Source: Luidia sarsii
Taxonomy: Eukaryota; Echinodermata; Asteroidea; Paxillosida; Luidiidae
Assembly (NCBI GenBank): GCA_949987565.1
Contig: OX465120.1
Coordinates: 2,258,383-2,322,382, forward strand
Direction of reading: 5' to 3'
DNA: 64,000 nucleotides
Positions 10,296 through 20,911 of this stretch are shown piece after piece. How positions within the stretch are numbered: position 1 is the stretch's first letter; the number at the start of each line of letters is the position of its first letter. The notes beneath the pieces were generated by a model that was not told the DNA's origin, did no database searches, and was given only the letters and a program-made list of their open reading frames with translations. The position numbers and the translations under genes were made by a program.

Positions 10296-10520
10296 GAATG
10301 CATGGATCTGGCTCGGGCTCAGGCTTCGTCTCCGTCTGACAAAACCCGAAAATCCATGTTTGCGGTTTGTCTCCGATTTTGAAGGTTTGTTGGCTTGATA
10401 GGTACAGGGTATTCACCAAGAAACTGGGGCCAAACGCTTGTTTCTAGAATACCCGTGGCATAACAATGGCTAAGAGAAAAACGTAGAAGAAGCATAAGCC
10501 CAAGCCTAAGCCTTATAGAT
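10296..10520. mobile_element. Element C copy
   Basis: It begins TGGCTCGGGCTCAGGCTTCG and ends CCCAAGCCTAAGCCTTA, matching the inverted AAGCCT/AGGCTT ends of copies at 47.9 and 49.3 kb. It shares the interior strings TGACAAAACCCGAAAATCC and AGGTACAGGGTATTCACC. Confidence 0.75.
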
Positions 10521-11440
10521 ATGGCCTAGATGATAATGACGTGTTTTTTTTTAGCAAACTACGGTGTCCCTGAAGAGACACATCGAATCGCGGGCTTGAC
10601 TGCAACGCCGCAGCGGCCGTACGGTTTAGCTTCTGCGAAGAGAACAGGAGACGAACGTGCAACACTGACGAATGCAACACTGACAGGCCCGCAGTGGTCC
10701 GCAATTAGATGGAGAGAGGAATGGGTGACTGTATGACGCGTGATGATGAAAATGGTCGTTTAAAAAACGACTGCGTGAAGTATAGAGACAGCAGCTACTG
10801 ATGATGGGATGAGGCACACGACACGGAGGGAAGCGGAACATTGTGTAGAAGGCAGAACATCCAAAATTGCCGAATGAAGGCGGGGGGAGGGGGGAAACAA
10901 GAAAGAACGCTGCTAAAAAAAAAACAATCGAGAGAAAGATGACTTACAAGAACCGCCTTAGCAATGGGGGAAAGAGAGGGGGAGGGGTAACCATAGAGAA
11001 ACAAAGAGAAAGGTTATATGTCATCAGAAACATTATCAGAAACAAGACGAGAAATCGAAGGAATGATCGTATTATTGTTTGATAAAGAAAGAAAGAGTAA
11101 CTCCTGAAATAAATGTGATCCGGGGATGTCAAAGAAGAGAAGATTGATGAGAATCAGTGGTTATTTTTGAAAAACAAAAACATGATTAAGATTTCTACGA
11201 TGGGATGGGGACAGCGAAGAAGTGGCGAAAATGGTGAAAGGGATTGACACTGAAATGAAGAGAGAAGAAATAAAACAGAACCGCAGATCCCGGTCTCGAT
11301 GACGTGGTACACACGAAAGCGTGACGTCAGAGCTTCACGGGGTGTGTTACGCGGCCATTTTGCAGCGGATGGGGGGAGAATAGTTGGGGGATGGTGGTGG
11401 GGAGAGGGGCTCAGCAGTCTTCGCTGGTTCCCCGACGTAC
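10521..11440. other. Intron between Ig3b and Ig4a, mostly unique
   Basis: This stretch is purine-rich on the plus strand with short A and G runs (10913-10924, 10978-10986). One TGACGTCA octamer lies at 11322-11329. No element or coding signature was recognised. Confidence 0.5.
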
Positions 11441-11604
11441 CGTTCACCGCTAGGCTGAAGAGACTGCTCACGTTACCGATAGAGCTCTGCGTGACGCACC
11501 GGTACTCGGACGTGTCGTTAGGCTGCAGGTCAGACAGGGTCAACTTAGACATGACGTCATTGGTTCCGTCCATGCTAGTCTCCATCATGCCGTCCAGACT
11601 TATT
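11441..11604 (-). CDS. Ig domain 3, second half
   Basis: This 164-base exon is phase 2 at its start (acceptor TTGCTTCGCCAG) and phase 1 at its end (AACG|GTACGT). It encodes the D-G strands: ISLDGMMETSMDG, the E strand SKLTLSDLQP, the F strand NDTSEYRCVTQ with disulphide cysteine and tyrosine, and a G strand SSLFSLAVNG. Sequons NDT and NVS are present. It joins the Ig3 first half at 13494 through a split Arg codon, restoring GGDLPEDR-ISLDG. Phase and position match the internal introns of Ig1 and Ig2, which supports a shared origin of these three domains by exon-pair duplication. Confidence 0.9.
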
Positions 11605-11853
11605 CTGGCGAAGCAACAAGAGTCCGTGCACGGGATGGGGGGGGGGGAAGAGGAGGAGGGAGGGGGAGGTCATGAGCGAAGATCTCGTTTACTTAAAGCT
11701 CGTGTGTGGTCTTCATCCTAGCCTTATTCCAGCACTTAATATGCGTGGTTCTGATACACATAATAGAGTTTATATTGCATGTGATGTCTGTCATGACCCA
11801 ATGGATGTGTGTGAGGTTTATCAGAGTACCTATATGCAGAGAGTACACACAAC
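11605..11853. other. Intron, nothing recognised
   Basis: A G-rich run lies at 11636-11668, close to the Ig3b acceptor. No other structure was seen. Confidence 0.4.
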
Positions 11854-12231
11854 TTAAAGGCCCTATACAACATAGGTAAAGGTCAAAAGATTGCCACAGT
11901 TTGTGCGTTAAACCATAAAAAACCTACCCCAAAAAAACAATACTGCGAAGGTTTTAGCTCAAAATTAATGGTAATCCGAGAAAGTAGAAAAATGCCAAAA
12001 CATAATCAAGATTTAAGCACCGTTCTGTAATGTAAGAAATAGTATTATTACTCGCGAGTAATAATCTATTTGTCGATGTTTGAGTGAAGTGTCTCAAAAA
12101 GTACAGCATCCCATACCGTAAGATTTCAACATGAAGATTATATCATGACCATCTACAAACTGTGCAAATTAGAAGAAAATCTGTGGACATCGGTGTTTCC
12201 CGATGTTCCCAATGTTGCATTGAGCCTTTAA
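11854..12231. mobile_element. Element B copy, complete (378 bp), TTAA-flanked
   Basis: It reads TTAA then AGGCCCTATACAACAT at the left, and AATGTTGCATTGAGCCT then TTAA at the right. The interior has the central palindrome TTATTACTCGCGAGTAATAA and GACCATCTACAAACTGTGC. A TTAA duplication is characteristic of piggyBac and Kolobok transposons; the AGG-type end suits Kolobok better. No transposase is present. Confidence 0.85.
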
Positions 12232-12855
12232 ATGCAGACGCCATTTTGTTTCCAGAGCTCGATCGGTTCGGCGTGGGTTTTGCAATACAACTTAAAAGCT
12301 GCAAATCGTGTTCGACTTAAACAATTATTTCACCTGTCGGTGATAAGTCAGTGGGCATGTCGTTAACACCCCACGTCGTACCGAACAACGGACACAAAAT
12401 GGCGTCCAAATTTCAGTTGTGTGTGCTCTGTATATAGGGACTCTATCACCGATCAATGGACAGCGCCCTCTGTAGTGAATGCACTTAACGGATACCTTTC
12501 CTCGGTAATCAAATTTTCACATGAATTTAAATGCCAGATATCGAATGGTCATTCATGTGCACGTCTGTCCAAACGCTCAATGAAGCTTCCACAATGTGGA
12601 CTTCTTGGTCATCATTAAAGCATTCTTTTCGTATTTCCTTTGATGCAGGTACAATGAGTTGGACGTCGTGTTCTTTTGGACCCCGAAAGCCCATTGGAAA
12701 TGCGACTGGTTTTAAAATGCCACACCATGCAGCACGAGCGGAGCACGCCCTCAACGACGGTAAGTCGGTCGACATTTGTTTATCATGACCTCTTTGCACT
12801 TTTGGATCTATTGAGGTTTCGCCTCCGTGTCATTCAATAAGGCTTCGCCGCGTCT
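12232..12855. other. Intron, unique sequence
   Basis: Open frames of 85-90 codons overlap on both strands at 12527-12799, but none has a domain or convincing splice borders. No repeats were recognised. Confidence 0.4.
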
Positions 12856-13375
12856 GTCAGGCCAAACCCTGATCAGCGCAGTAAATGAATGGCATCTGTT
12901 TGCAATCAAGTTTTTGATGACTTGCGGTTTGCATGGTGGAAATACAAAGTGGAAGGTTTTGCGGCGATACCATGTAGCACTTCTCCTACAAGAAGGCCTA
13001 GGAGTGTGGCTCTGAAAAGAGCCAGTAACTCAAATAAGACTTGGGAGTTTGCATGGTGGGAATACCAAGTGGAAGGTTTGCAGTGACACCATGTAACACT
13101 TCTCTTTCAAGAAGGAGTGTGGCTCCGAAAAGAGCCAGTAACTCAGATAAGACTTGAGAGTTTGCACGGTGGGAATACTAAGTGGAAGGTTTGCAGTGAC
13201 ACCATGTAACACTTCACTTTCACGAAGGAGTAGTGGCTCTGAAAAGAGCCAGTAACTCAGATAAGACTTGAGAGTTTGCACGGTGGAAATACCAAGTGAA
13301 AGGTTTGCTGTGACACCATGCAAAACTTCACTTTCACGAAGAAGTAGTGGCTCTGAAAAGAGCCGGCAACTCAAC
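12856..13375. repeat. About 115-bp tandem array, family F variant
   Basis: Four units contain GAAGGTTTGCAGTGACACCA, a hairpin of the form GGCTCTGAAAAGAGCC, and AGTAACTCAGATAAGACTTG. They are diverged relatives of the 82-bp arrays and the 25.1-kb palindrome. The array is located downstream of the Ig3a donor. Confidence 0.85.
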
Positions 13376-13493
13376 GTGCGTACTCTGCCCGCCGTCGGGG
13401 GACGCAATTTATTTTGTATGGAAACTGGCTATAGCGCTGAGTGGGGGCAGACTAGTCTCTTCTCGAGTCGCCCCTTTTTTTCTGTGTGTATAC

Positions 13494-13635
13494 CTGTCCT
13501 CGGGAAGGTCGCCGCCAACGCGCTCCCAGTAAATGTTGGGCTGCGGATAGCCGGTGGCCGCACAGGACCACGTGACCACGTCGCCCACATTTCCCGTGGT
13601 GTTGCGCAGGGGCGGTTTGTACAGGGTCAAGGGCA
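13494..13635 (-). CDS. Ig domain 3, first half
   Basis: This 142-base exon is phase 1 at its start (acceptor TCTTGAACACAG) and phase 2 at its end (GGACAG|GTATAC). It encodes the A-C' strands: PLTLYKPPLRN, the B-strand cysteine in VVTWSCAATGYPQP, the C-strand tryptophan in NIYWERVGGDLPED. One sequon (NTT) is present. It joins to 11604 through an Arg codon. The domain totals about 101 residues, normal for an I-set Ig. Neighbouring Ig2 (15828-14855) has the same split design. Confidence 0.9.
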
Positions 13636-14685
13636 CTGTGTTCAAGAGGAGGAGGGGGGGTGGAGGAGGGTCAACCGGAAGAAGAAGAAAAAAAAACCGA
13701 CTCGTGTCAAAGGTGAATCAACTAACCAATCAACCAAACAAATAAAATAAAAAAACAGACCAAACCAACCAAAACAAAAATGAACAAACAAACAAACGAT
13801 ACATCGAATATCAAACGAACGGACAAAATTTTTTTCCGGATTTTCCTCGCCTTACATGCACGTTGCACTTTTTTCGTGAAAATATTTTAGTTACGATAAA
13901 TGACTGAAAAGATCCCCTTTTAGAGAGATGTAAGGATACTCGAACGAACGAATGGACAAATTGACGAACGGACAAACAAACAAACAACTCAAACCTAACA
14001 CACCAACAAACAAACCCACTCGCCAACACACTAACAATAGACAAACAAACAAACAAACAAACAGGACAACAACAGCACAAATACCCAGTTCGAATGCAAC
14101 GCGTTCGAAATCCGTCGGGCAACTCTGTAAGGGATAAACTTTCCGAAGGACACGTAATAAAGAAGTTAGAATATTGCAGCACTGCTAAATCAATCATTAG
14201 TTCCTGTAAGATCAAAAAAAACACAAGGCAGCATACGAAGTGATTTAGGAACGTACAATTTGATCCGTTAAGCGCTACAATAAAGACGCTCTTTCAAGAG
14301 CAAAATCAACCAAAATACAGGCTCGTCAGTACTTTGGCAGATGTATATATCTATAAAATCACTTGCCAAAGTGTACATGTATACCTTTAAAACAGACTTT
14401 CTAAGAACGATACCTTCAACCATCAAACATCATGGCCTCAACATCAAGGAAGGGAATGACAAATCCTCACTTCGTTAATCCCTGTTTTCTTTCATCTTCC
14501 CTGTCCCTTTCCCCTTTGATCTCATACCCTGCTCCTGTCCCTTTGATCCCCCACACTTGTGTTTGTTTCCCCTTTGATCTCCCCTCATCTGGTGTAGATC
14601 TGCATCCCACTCCCTTCCCTTTTGGCTTTCCTCTGTCATGTGTGTCAGGGCATTCCTTTCCCTGACTGAATGTCCTTGTCACTCT
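13636..14685. other. Intron, low-complexity A-rich and unique sequence
   Basis: There are degenerate CAAA/AACA repeats at about 13720-13810 and 13950-14070, and pyrimidine-rich sequence with TTTGATC motifs at 14490-14670 that recalls the 68-bp array at 8.8-9.5 kb. No gene signature was seen. Confidence 0.5.
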
Positions 14686-14687
14686 GC

Positions 14688-14790
14688 CTTTGTGAAAGGT
14701 CCTGCTAGGATCGAAACGTCAGGCCCTCTAACCTTTGATTTTCCTGTATTGCAGGTAATTTTAGTCAGTGAGCAGTTAGGGTTTGTGTAC
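14688..14790 (-). repeat. Family D unit (single copy)
   Basis: GGTCCTGCTAGGATCGAAAC is followed by GTCAGGCCCTCTAACC; on the minus strand this continues into CTGACTAAAATTACC. The same sequence forms both arms of the palindrome at 25.8-26.0 kb and is partly present at 47.8 kb. Confidence 0.75.
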
Positions 14791-14854
14791 ATACTTCAAC
14801 GATAGCTCACCCGGGTTACGATACAGCCTATGGGTATACAGTGCAGTGGCTTAC

Positions 14855-14979
14855 CCAGTACTTTGACGTGCACGATGTCGACGGCCGAGCCCAGCGAGTT
14901 GGCGGCCTTGCAGAAGTACACGCCCGAGTCGGATGTGCTGGCCGACTCCACGGCTAGGATGGCCAGGGTGCCGTTACGC
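14855..14979 (-). CDS. Ig domain 2, second half
   Basis: This 125-base exon is phase 2 at its start (acceptor GTCCCAATGCAG) and phase 1 at its end (CTGG|GTAAGC). It encodes RNGTLAILAVESAS (E strand), a textbook F strand TSDSGVYFCKAANS, and a G strand DIVHVKVLG. One sequon (NGT) is present. Joining to 15690 restores KRVLMR-RNGTL. The exon is GC-rich compared with flanking intron, as are all Ig exons here. A 20-bp array lies 130 bases upstream. Confidence 0.92.
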
Positions 14980-15109
14980 CTGCATTGGGACACGTTTGTG
15001 TGTGTGTCAGTGAGACCCGGGTCGAGGGAACTTGATCTGGGTCAGTGACTCAGTGGTGCAAGACCCTGGTCAAATGAGCTTGGTCTGACGCGGGTCGCAG
15101 GTGCCTGAG

Positions 15110-15365
15110 TCATGTCAAAGGTGTTTGAACTGGGTCAAGGGTGCTTCACCTGGGTCAGGGATGCTTCACCTGGGTCAAAGGTGCTTCACCTGGATCAAGG
15201 ATGCTTCACCTGGGTCAAAGGTGCTTCACCTGGGTCAAGGATGCTTCACCTGGGTCAAAGGTGTTTGACCTGGGTCAAGGGTGCTTGACCTGGGTCAAGG
15301 GTACCTGACCCTGGTCAGCGGTGCCAGACCCGGGTCAAAGGTGCTTGGCTTGTGTCAAGGTAGCT
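15110..15365. repeat. 20-bp minisatellite, about 12 copies
   Basis: The unit is GGTGCTTCACCTGGGTCAAG with substitutions toward CTGACC and TTGACC. It is located in the intron between Ig2a and Ig2b. Confidence 0.9.
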
Positions 15366-15689
15366 TCACATGAGATTTCTGGCCGAAAATGCAGTGATAG
15401 GTTTGCGTTGCGTGAGATCAGCTTCGACCAGCAACATGCTACTCAGATGTAAATACTCACCAAACGAAAATAATTATGTAAATAATGGTCAATTTGGGGT
15501 ACACCGGGTCTACATGGGGGAACTAATCTAACGTACATTGTGGTCGATATGGACAAAGCGTTCGGAGTATGTTTGAAACGAGCTGGTTGCCCTTAAAACC
15601 CAGTCTCAACTACGGAAGCCAATTTAGGACACATCTGCGTCGAAATCGAATCAAACGAAATCCACACTAAAAAAAGTAATAAGACTGAC
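15366..15689. other. Intron, nothing recognised
   Basis: This is unique sequence between the 20-bp array and the Ig2a donor. No features were seen. Confidence 0.4.
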
Positions 15690-15828
15690 CTCATGAGGAC
15701 TCGCTTGCCGTCTTTCCTCTCCCACGTCACCCTGGGCTGCGGCGACCCCGTGGCCTGGCAGACGAGCTCAAAGGGCTGGCCCCTAGTCAGCGTCACGTTA
15801 GGCGACAGGCGGGTGATGCGCGGCACAG
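15690..15828 (-). CDS. Ig domain 2, first half
   Basis: This 139-base exon is phase 1 at its start (acceptor CCTTTCTCTGCAG) and phase 2 at its end (CATGAG|GTCAGT). It encodes VPRITRLSPNVTLTRG at the A strands, the B-strand cysteine in FELVCQATGSPQP and the C-strand tryptophan in RVTWERKDGKRVL. One sequon (NVT) is present. It resembles Ig3a closely (CxATGxPQPxxxWER), which suggests recent duplication of the pair. The acceptor and the bases just upstream are repeated many times in the adjacent array at 15.83-17.0 kb. Confidence 0.93.
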
Positions 15829-17020
15829 CTGCAGAGAAAGGACGGGGAATCTTGACCAAGTGGGTCTCTGAAATACAGTCTGTTTTGGGTCTTCCTCTTT
15901 CGTACGAGAAATGTGCTTCTAATCTACACCAAGGTACGGAGCTGCACGAAAAGAACGGGAATCTTGACCAAGTGGGTCTCTGAAATACAGTCTGTTTTGG
16001 GTCTTCCTCTTCTTCTTTCGTATGAGAAATGTGCTTCTATACCAAGGCATGGATCTGTATGGAGAGATCGGGAATCTTGTCTACGTGGGTCTCTAAAATA
16101 CTGTCTGTTATGGGTCTTCTTCTTTCGTACGAGAAATGTGCTTCTAATCTACACCAAGGTACGGAGCTGCAGAGAAAGGACGGGGAATCTTAACCAAGTG
16201 GGTCTCTAAAATACTGTCTGTTATGGGTCTTCCTCTTCTTCTTTCGTATGAGAAATGTGCTTCTATACCAAGGCACGGAGCTGCACGGAGAGATCGGGAA
16301 TCTTGACCAAGTGGCTCTCTGAAATACTGTCTGTTTTGGGTCTTCCTCTTTCGTACGAGAAATGTGCTTCTAATCTACACCAAGGTACGGAGCTGCAGAG
16401 AAAGGACGGGGAATCTTGACCAAGTGGGTCTCTAAAATACAGTCTGTTATGGGTCACCTTCTTTTTTCGTACGAGAAATGTGCTTCTATACCAAGGCACG
16501 GATCTGTATAGAGATCGGGAATCTTGTCTACGTGGCTCTCTATATACAGTATATTATGGGTCATCTTCTTCTTTCGCATGAGAAATGCGCTTCTATACCA
16601 AGACACAGAGCTGTACGGAGAGATCGGGAATCTTGTGTATGAATTGCCATGATAACTACCTATGCTTCTATACCAAATAACGGAGCGGTACGGAAAGAAC
16701 GGGAATCTTGACCAAGTGGCTCTATATACACAGTCTATTATGGGTCATCTTTTTCTTTCGTATGAGAAATGTGCTTCTAAACCAATGCACGGAGCTGCAC
16801 GGAACGATCGGGAATCTTGTGTATGAATTGCGATGATAACTACCTGTGCTTCTATACCAAATAACGGAGCGGTACGGAAAGAACGGGAATCTTGACCAAG
16901 TGGCTCTATATAATATAGTCTATTATGGTGATCTTCTTCTTTCGCATGAGAAATGTGCTTCTACACCAAGGCACGGAGCTGCACTGAAAGATCGGGAATC
17001 TTGTGCATGAATTGCCCTGA
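15829..17020. repeat. About 110-bp minisatellite with copies of the Ig2a acceptor
   Basis: The units contain CGGGAATCTTGACCAAGTGG, AATACAGTCTGTTTTGGGTC, CGTACGAGAAATGTGCTTCT and CACCAAGGTACGGAGCTG. The 5' splice-proximal bases of the Ig2a acceptor (on plus CTGCAGAGAAAGGACGGGGA) recur unchanged at about 16168 and 16392, and in mutated form in other units. Confidence 0.92.
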
Positions 17021-17210
17021 TAACTACTTTGGCAAATGAACTCCTCGTTTATTGGGGGTGACCAAGTTTCCATCGTGGAGGTAAGCCCGTACGACGAGAC
17101 AGTGGGGAAAGCGCGCAGTCTTCATAGGCGCGGCGCATGCGTGGGAGGCGAGTTGCCTAGACCCTTTCCGGCCTCTGGAGGGCGCCCCACACACACACAC
17201 ACACACTCAC

Positions 17211-17350
17211 CCATGACGGTGATCTTGGCCGTGGCCTCGTCCACGCCGGCGTCGTTCTCGGCCGTGCAGGTGTAGTACCCAGAGTCCTGCCACGTCAGGT
17301 TGTGCAGCACCAGGATGGCCTTCCCCTCCATCACCATCTCGCTGACGATT
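17211..17350 (-). CDS. Ig domain 1, second half
   Basis: This 140-base exon is phase 2 at its start (acceptor CCCATCTCCATCAG) and phase 1 at its end (ATGG|GTGAGT). It encodes IVSEMVMEGKAILVLHNL (D-E strands), a classical F strand TWQDSGYYTCTAENDAG and G strand EATAKITVMG. One sequon (NLT) is present. It joins the previous exon through a Lys codon (PENK-IVSEM). A CA repeat (17190-17206) follows the donor within a few bases. Confidence 0.93.
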
Positions 17351-17744
17351 CTGATGGAGATGGGGGAGAGGTCACGGGTCAAAGATCTAAGGTCGTACGC
17401 CTGACTCAATCCTCCCGAGGTTTAGAATTTCAAGGCAGTCTCGTCGGAAATTTCCGATAGTAAATACTTTAACTACCGTACATGTATCTTTTGCGGGTAC
17501 ATGTATTGTTATAATTATACATTAGTCTTTAGTCTTACTTTCAGAACAATAACAAATGATCAGTGTATCAGGGAAATTGTGTGTAACAAGAAAAATGCCC
17601 ATCACTTTGGTAGAACAACCTAAGGCTTGGATGAGAGGATTTCTTGTCAGTAACTCTCAGATTGCATCGTAGCAGTTACTCGTAGGTTGTTGCTTTCCCC
17701 AAAGGTATATTCGGAATTCAGGACTATGTGCGCTGGCCTCACTC
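17351..17744. other. Intron, nothing recognised
   Basis: This is unique sequence between Ig1b and the hexamer array. No element match was found within the window. Confidence 0.4.
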
Positions 17745-18345
17745 GAACGCACGGAGCAAGAGCCAGGCCCGAGACTGAGCCTGAGCCAGAGCCAGAGTCA
17801 GAGCCAGAGACTGGACCAGAGCCCGAGCCACGGCCTGACCCCCAAGTCCAAGTCTAGCCTGTGACCTCGAGCCCTAGCCTGAGCCAGAGCCACAAGCAGG
17901 ACCATAGCCAGAGCCTCAGCCTGAACTTGAATCTGAATCTTTGCCTGAGCCGGATCGTACGACCAAGCCTGACTCTGGGCCCAAGTCTAAGCCCGTGTCT
18001 GAGTCTGAGGCTGAGCCAGAGCCAGAGCCAGAGCCCTAGCCTGAGCCAGAGCCACAAACAGGACCCTAGCCAAAGCCTCAGCTTGAACTTGAATCTAAAC
18101 ATTGGCCTGAGCCGGATCGTAAGACCGAGCCTGACTCTGGGCCCAAGTCTAAGCCCGGGTCTGAGTCTGAGGCTGAGCCAGAGCCAGAGCCAGAGCCATA
18201 GCCCTAGCCTGAGCCAGAGCCACGAACAGGACCCTAGCCAGAGCCTCAGCCTGAACTTGAATCTGAACCTTGGCCTGAGCCGGATCGTAAGACCAAGCCT
18301 GACTCTGGTCCCAAGTGTAAGCCCGGGTCTGAGTCTGAGGCTGAG

Positions 18346-18376
<31 letters not shown>

Positions 18377-18415
18377 CAGGGCCCGAGCCCGGGGCCCTAT
18401 AAGCCAGAGCCCTAC
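17745..18415. repeat. GAGCCA/GAGCCT hexamer array with higher-order units
   Basis: Hexamers such as GAGCCAGAGCC are organised in about 165-base higher-order units; CCGGATCGTA recurs near 17950, 18112 and 18280. The array starts about 45 bases downstream of the Ig1a donor. Its serine/leucine-rich open frame on the plus strand is a by-product of the six-base period. Confidence 0.9.
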
Positions 18416-18459
18416 TCCCTAATCTCCTCGGTTGCCGTCCATTCTGAGATCGCCCTCAC

Positions 18460-18676
18460 TTGTTCTCCGGCATTTCGCTGTCCTGCCGCGACCACGTGTA
18501 CTCGAGGGCGCCCTCAGCGTGGCACTCGAGCGTCACTCCCTGACCCTCGGCTATCATGCTGCCCTGCGGGGAGCCGTCGATGACCGGGGGCGACACGGGC
18601 TCGGCGGTGGTGGGGGCCGCCGTTGAGGGCGCTGTCGTGGTGGAGACCGTCACGCTGGCGGTGGTCGCCTCGACGT
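18460..18676 (-). CDS. Ser/Thr-rich linker plus Ig domain 1, first half
   Basis: This 217-base exon is phase 1 at its start (acceptor ATTGGCTTACAG) and phase 2 at its end (GAACAA|GTGAGG). Residues 1-27 are a Thr/Ser/Ala/Pro linker (VEATTASVTVSTTTAPS and following), likely O-glycosylated and extended, separating the Kunitz and Ig parts. Ig1 then begins with SPPVIDGSPQ, the B-strand cysteine in VTLECHAEG and the C-strand tryptophan in LEYTWSRQD. Like Ig2 and Ig3 it is interrupted by a phase-2 intron after the C' region. The linker and the Ig half share one exon, which fixes the order Kunitz, then Ig. Confidence 0.92.
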
Positions 18677-18876
18677 CTGTAAGCCAATCAACGAGATCTC
18701 CGCAGTTCAAAACACGAGCAGTACCGCGTGCACTATTAGGCACGGCTACGTTGGGGCCGGGGATTCTTTTTTTCCATGAAACTGTTTCACGTAAAAACCC
18801 GCTGAACATTCCTTCTTGTTCAAATCAAGATTGCCAACTGGTTTTCATATGATGCTTAATTGCGTCTGACCTGAAC

Positions 18877-19340
18877 TGTGACCCGGCACAGCATAATGAG
18901 GAATAACCCCCACTTTTGAGATTTTGAGATTTTCTAATGATGTGAAAGCGTATACCATTAGCTTTTGAATGATATCAAAATTATTTCCGTATAAACTTTG
19001 TTGTAAATAGTACAAGGGGACTTCGCTCGTTCATTTGGCACCAGACACAATATAGCAGCACCATTCTAACTCCTCAAAAGCGGCCATTCAAAAAGGCAGG
19101 AACTTTACATTTTCATGAAAACAGTACACAAACACTCCTCCAAAATCCTCGTTTTTTCAACATTTAGAGACGGATTTCGGAAAAATCCTTTCGTCGTAAC
19201 ATCCTCCAATACATTAACTTTCCGAAAATAAAAAATAAATAAAAATTTAATCGAATTGAGAAGATACTTTGACTTCAGGCGTTGTTTACTGAAAAAAGTG
19301 TTTTGGAGGGATATTCCTCATGTCGCTGTGCCGGGTCTCA
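18877..19340. mobile_element. Element A copy, full length
   Basis: It starts TGTGACCCGGCACAGC and ends GCTGTGCCGGGTCTCA, with AC duplicated on both sides. The interior matches the 7.9-kb copy in the same orientation. Inserted in the intron between Kunitz and Ig1a. Confidence 0.92.
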
Positions 19341-20351
19341 ACTTTCGTCGACGGGCACTTGGTTTGTAGAAAAAAAAAAAATATTAAAATGGCCATCTCA
19401 TGTTATTATGCAAGGCACTTTTTTTTCTTATACCCAATGTTTGGATTGTTGCATGGAAGCCTTGAGGAAATGACATTATGTCCTATTTACAATGCACAAC
19501 TTCCGGACTCGCTTACAGACCCTTATCTTTGGCTACGGCCGGAAGTAAAGCACCCAGCCTTTTGGGATCCGATAGATCGGCTATCTTGCGGCCTCCATAG
19601 ACTCGTGTGTAATTCAAAGCCGTAGCCAACATTATTCGGATGGGGGCCACAGACTTCAGACCACAATGCGGTAGGTACACCTGTACACACTCAATCCACA
19701 CATCGGGCACAACACTGAAATCAAATTACCAAATTATTCGGTGTGGTTTGGGGCATGCAAGTGAGTCGTGCCAGTGCTCACACAAATTGGGCTGACTAAA
19801 ATCCCAAACGAAGGTCAATTACCCAATTACAAAATAATGGACACTGACAAAACAACGTGGAAACGCGTAATCATGTTACGTGGCGTGCAACACACATGCA
19901 AGTCAGTACACTATTAACTCCAGTTAGTCACACTCATGCGAACAGACAGTGGGTGATGGGAGTGGCGTTTACCCCGTTCGGCTTCAATTCACAGAAAACA
20001 AAATGAAACCCACGCGAGCGGAGGACACTTGAACTTCATTCTTGACAAGGAACAAATTTTGTTTGGCTTCGGTGAGTCATTATCAAAGTGCCCCTCGGTG
20101 TACAAATTGTTAAGTGCAATGTGGGCCGTAATGACATTCGATTCCAACGTGAACTTCGAGTGAAGGGAAACAAGTGCAGAGAGGGGTGTGTCCAAGAAAT
20201 AACTGATGACTACCTGAAGGGAAAAAAAGGGTTCGCTGAAGACACGCATTGAAGTCAGGCCACGGCGTGACAAGAACGACGAGTGGTTTATTTTTGTCCG
20301 ATTCGTAATGGGACACTTTTGAGACGCTACAGGGCAGCAGACTCAACGTTT
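19341..20351. other. Intron, unique sequence
   Basis: A 65-codon open frame on minus (19513-19710) looks protein-like but has no recognised domain or splice pair. No repeats were identified. Confidence 0.4.
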
Positions 20352-20455
20352 CTTTTTTTTCTCAGAGCATGCGCTCAACCATGGCTAAAGTTACCCCCAC
20401 CCCCCGTCTTAAAATGAATTTCATAATGCGTTGCCACGCCATCACGAACAACTGG
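20352..20455 (+). repeat. About 100-bp dispersed repeat, copy 1
   Basis: CAGAGCATGCGCTCAACCAT, GGCTAAAGTTACCCCCA and AATTTCATAATGCGTTGCCA match 23456-23535 in the same orientation with few changes. Confidence 0.8.
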
Positions 20456-20880
20456 TGACGTCATGGTCAAAGTGCAATGATGAAGTCACGAGAAAAAGTC
20501 CTGGGTCGCCATGGAGAATTTACGGTGGCGTCGTGGTGAAACATTCCGTGACTTCATGAACGACGGGCGCCGCACCCTCATGAATGACTGGTGGTGACGT
20601 CGTGGTGAAAAGTGCAGTGACGTCATGGTGAAATGCTGCGTCGTCACGGGTGACCCGCAGTGACGTTATGATATTATAAAAAAAGTGCAGTGATGTCATG
20701 ACCAAAAAGAAAAAGGTGCTGTGATGACGTCACGGCAAGAAGAAAGCGACGCCGATAGAGTGCAGTGTTGAGACCACTGAGTGGAGGAGGTGGTGGGGAA
20801 AAAAAAGGTGCGGTGATGCCGAGAGCTTAGATACTAGAGAGGTCGAGATGACGTCACGGACAGACCCGATGACGTCACGG
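20456..20880. promoter_or_regulatory. Cluster of five CRE octamers (TGACGTCA)
   Basis: Perfect palindromic TGACGTCA sites lie at 20456-20463, 20618-20625, 20725-20732, 20849-20856 and 20870-20877, with many one-mismatch versions between. They sit in a degenerate repeat (GTGCAGTGACGTCATGG-like) immediately downstream of the Kunitz donor. TGACGTCA is the established CREB/ATF binding consensus. Whether this is an intronic enhancer or a by-product of repeat spread cannot be told from sequence. Confidence 0.6.
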
Positions 20881-20911
20881 GTGGTGCTGACTGAGAGGGG
20901 GGGTCGGTCAC

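Noticed and set aside
12527..12799. Overlapping open frames of 85-90 codons
   Set aside because: No domain match and no phase-compatible borders with the flanking Ig3 exons.
13811..14224. 137-codon minus open frame rich in Cys, Val and Phe
   Set aside because: It runs through CAAA low-complexity sequence and lacks splice borders.
19513..19710. 65-codon open frame on minus between Ig1a and Kunitz
   Set aside because: Looks protein-like, but has no usable splice pair and including it would break the phase-1 join between Kunitz and the linker exon.
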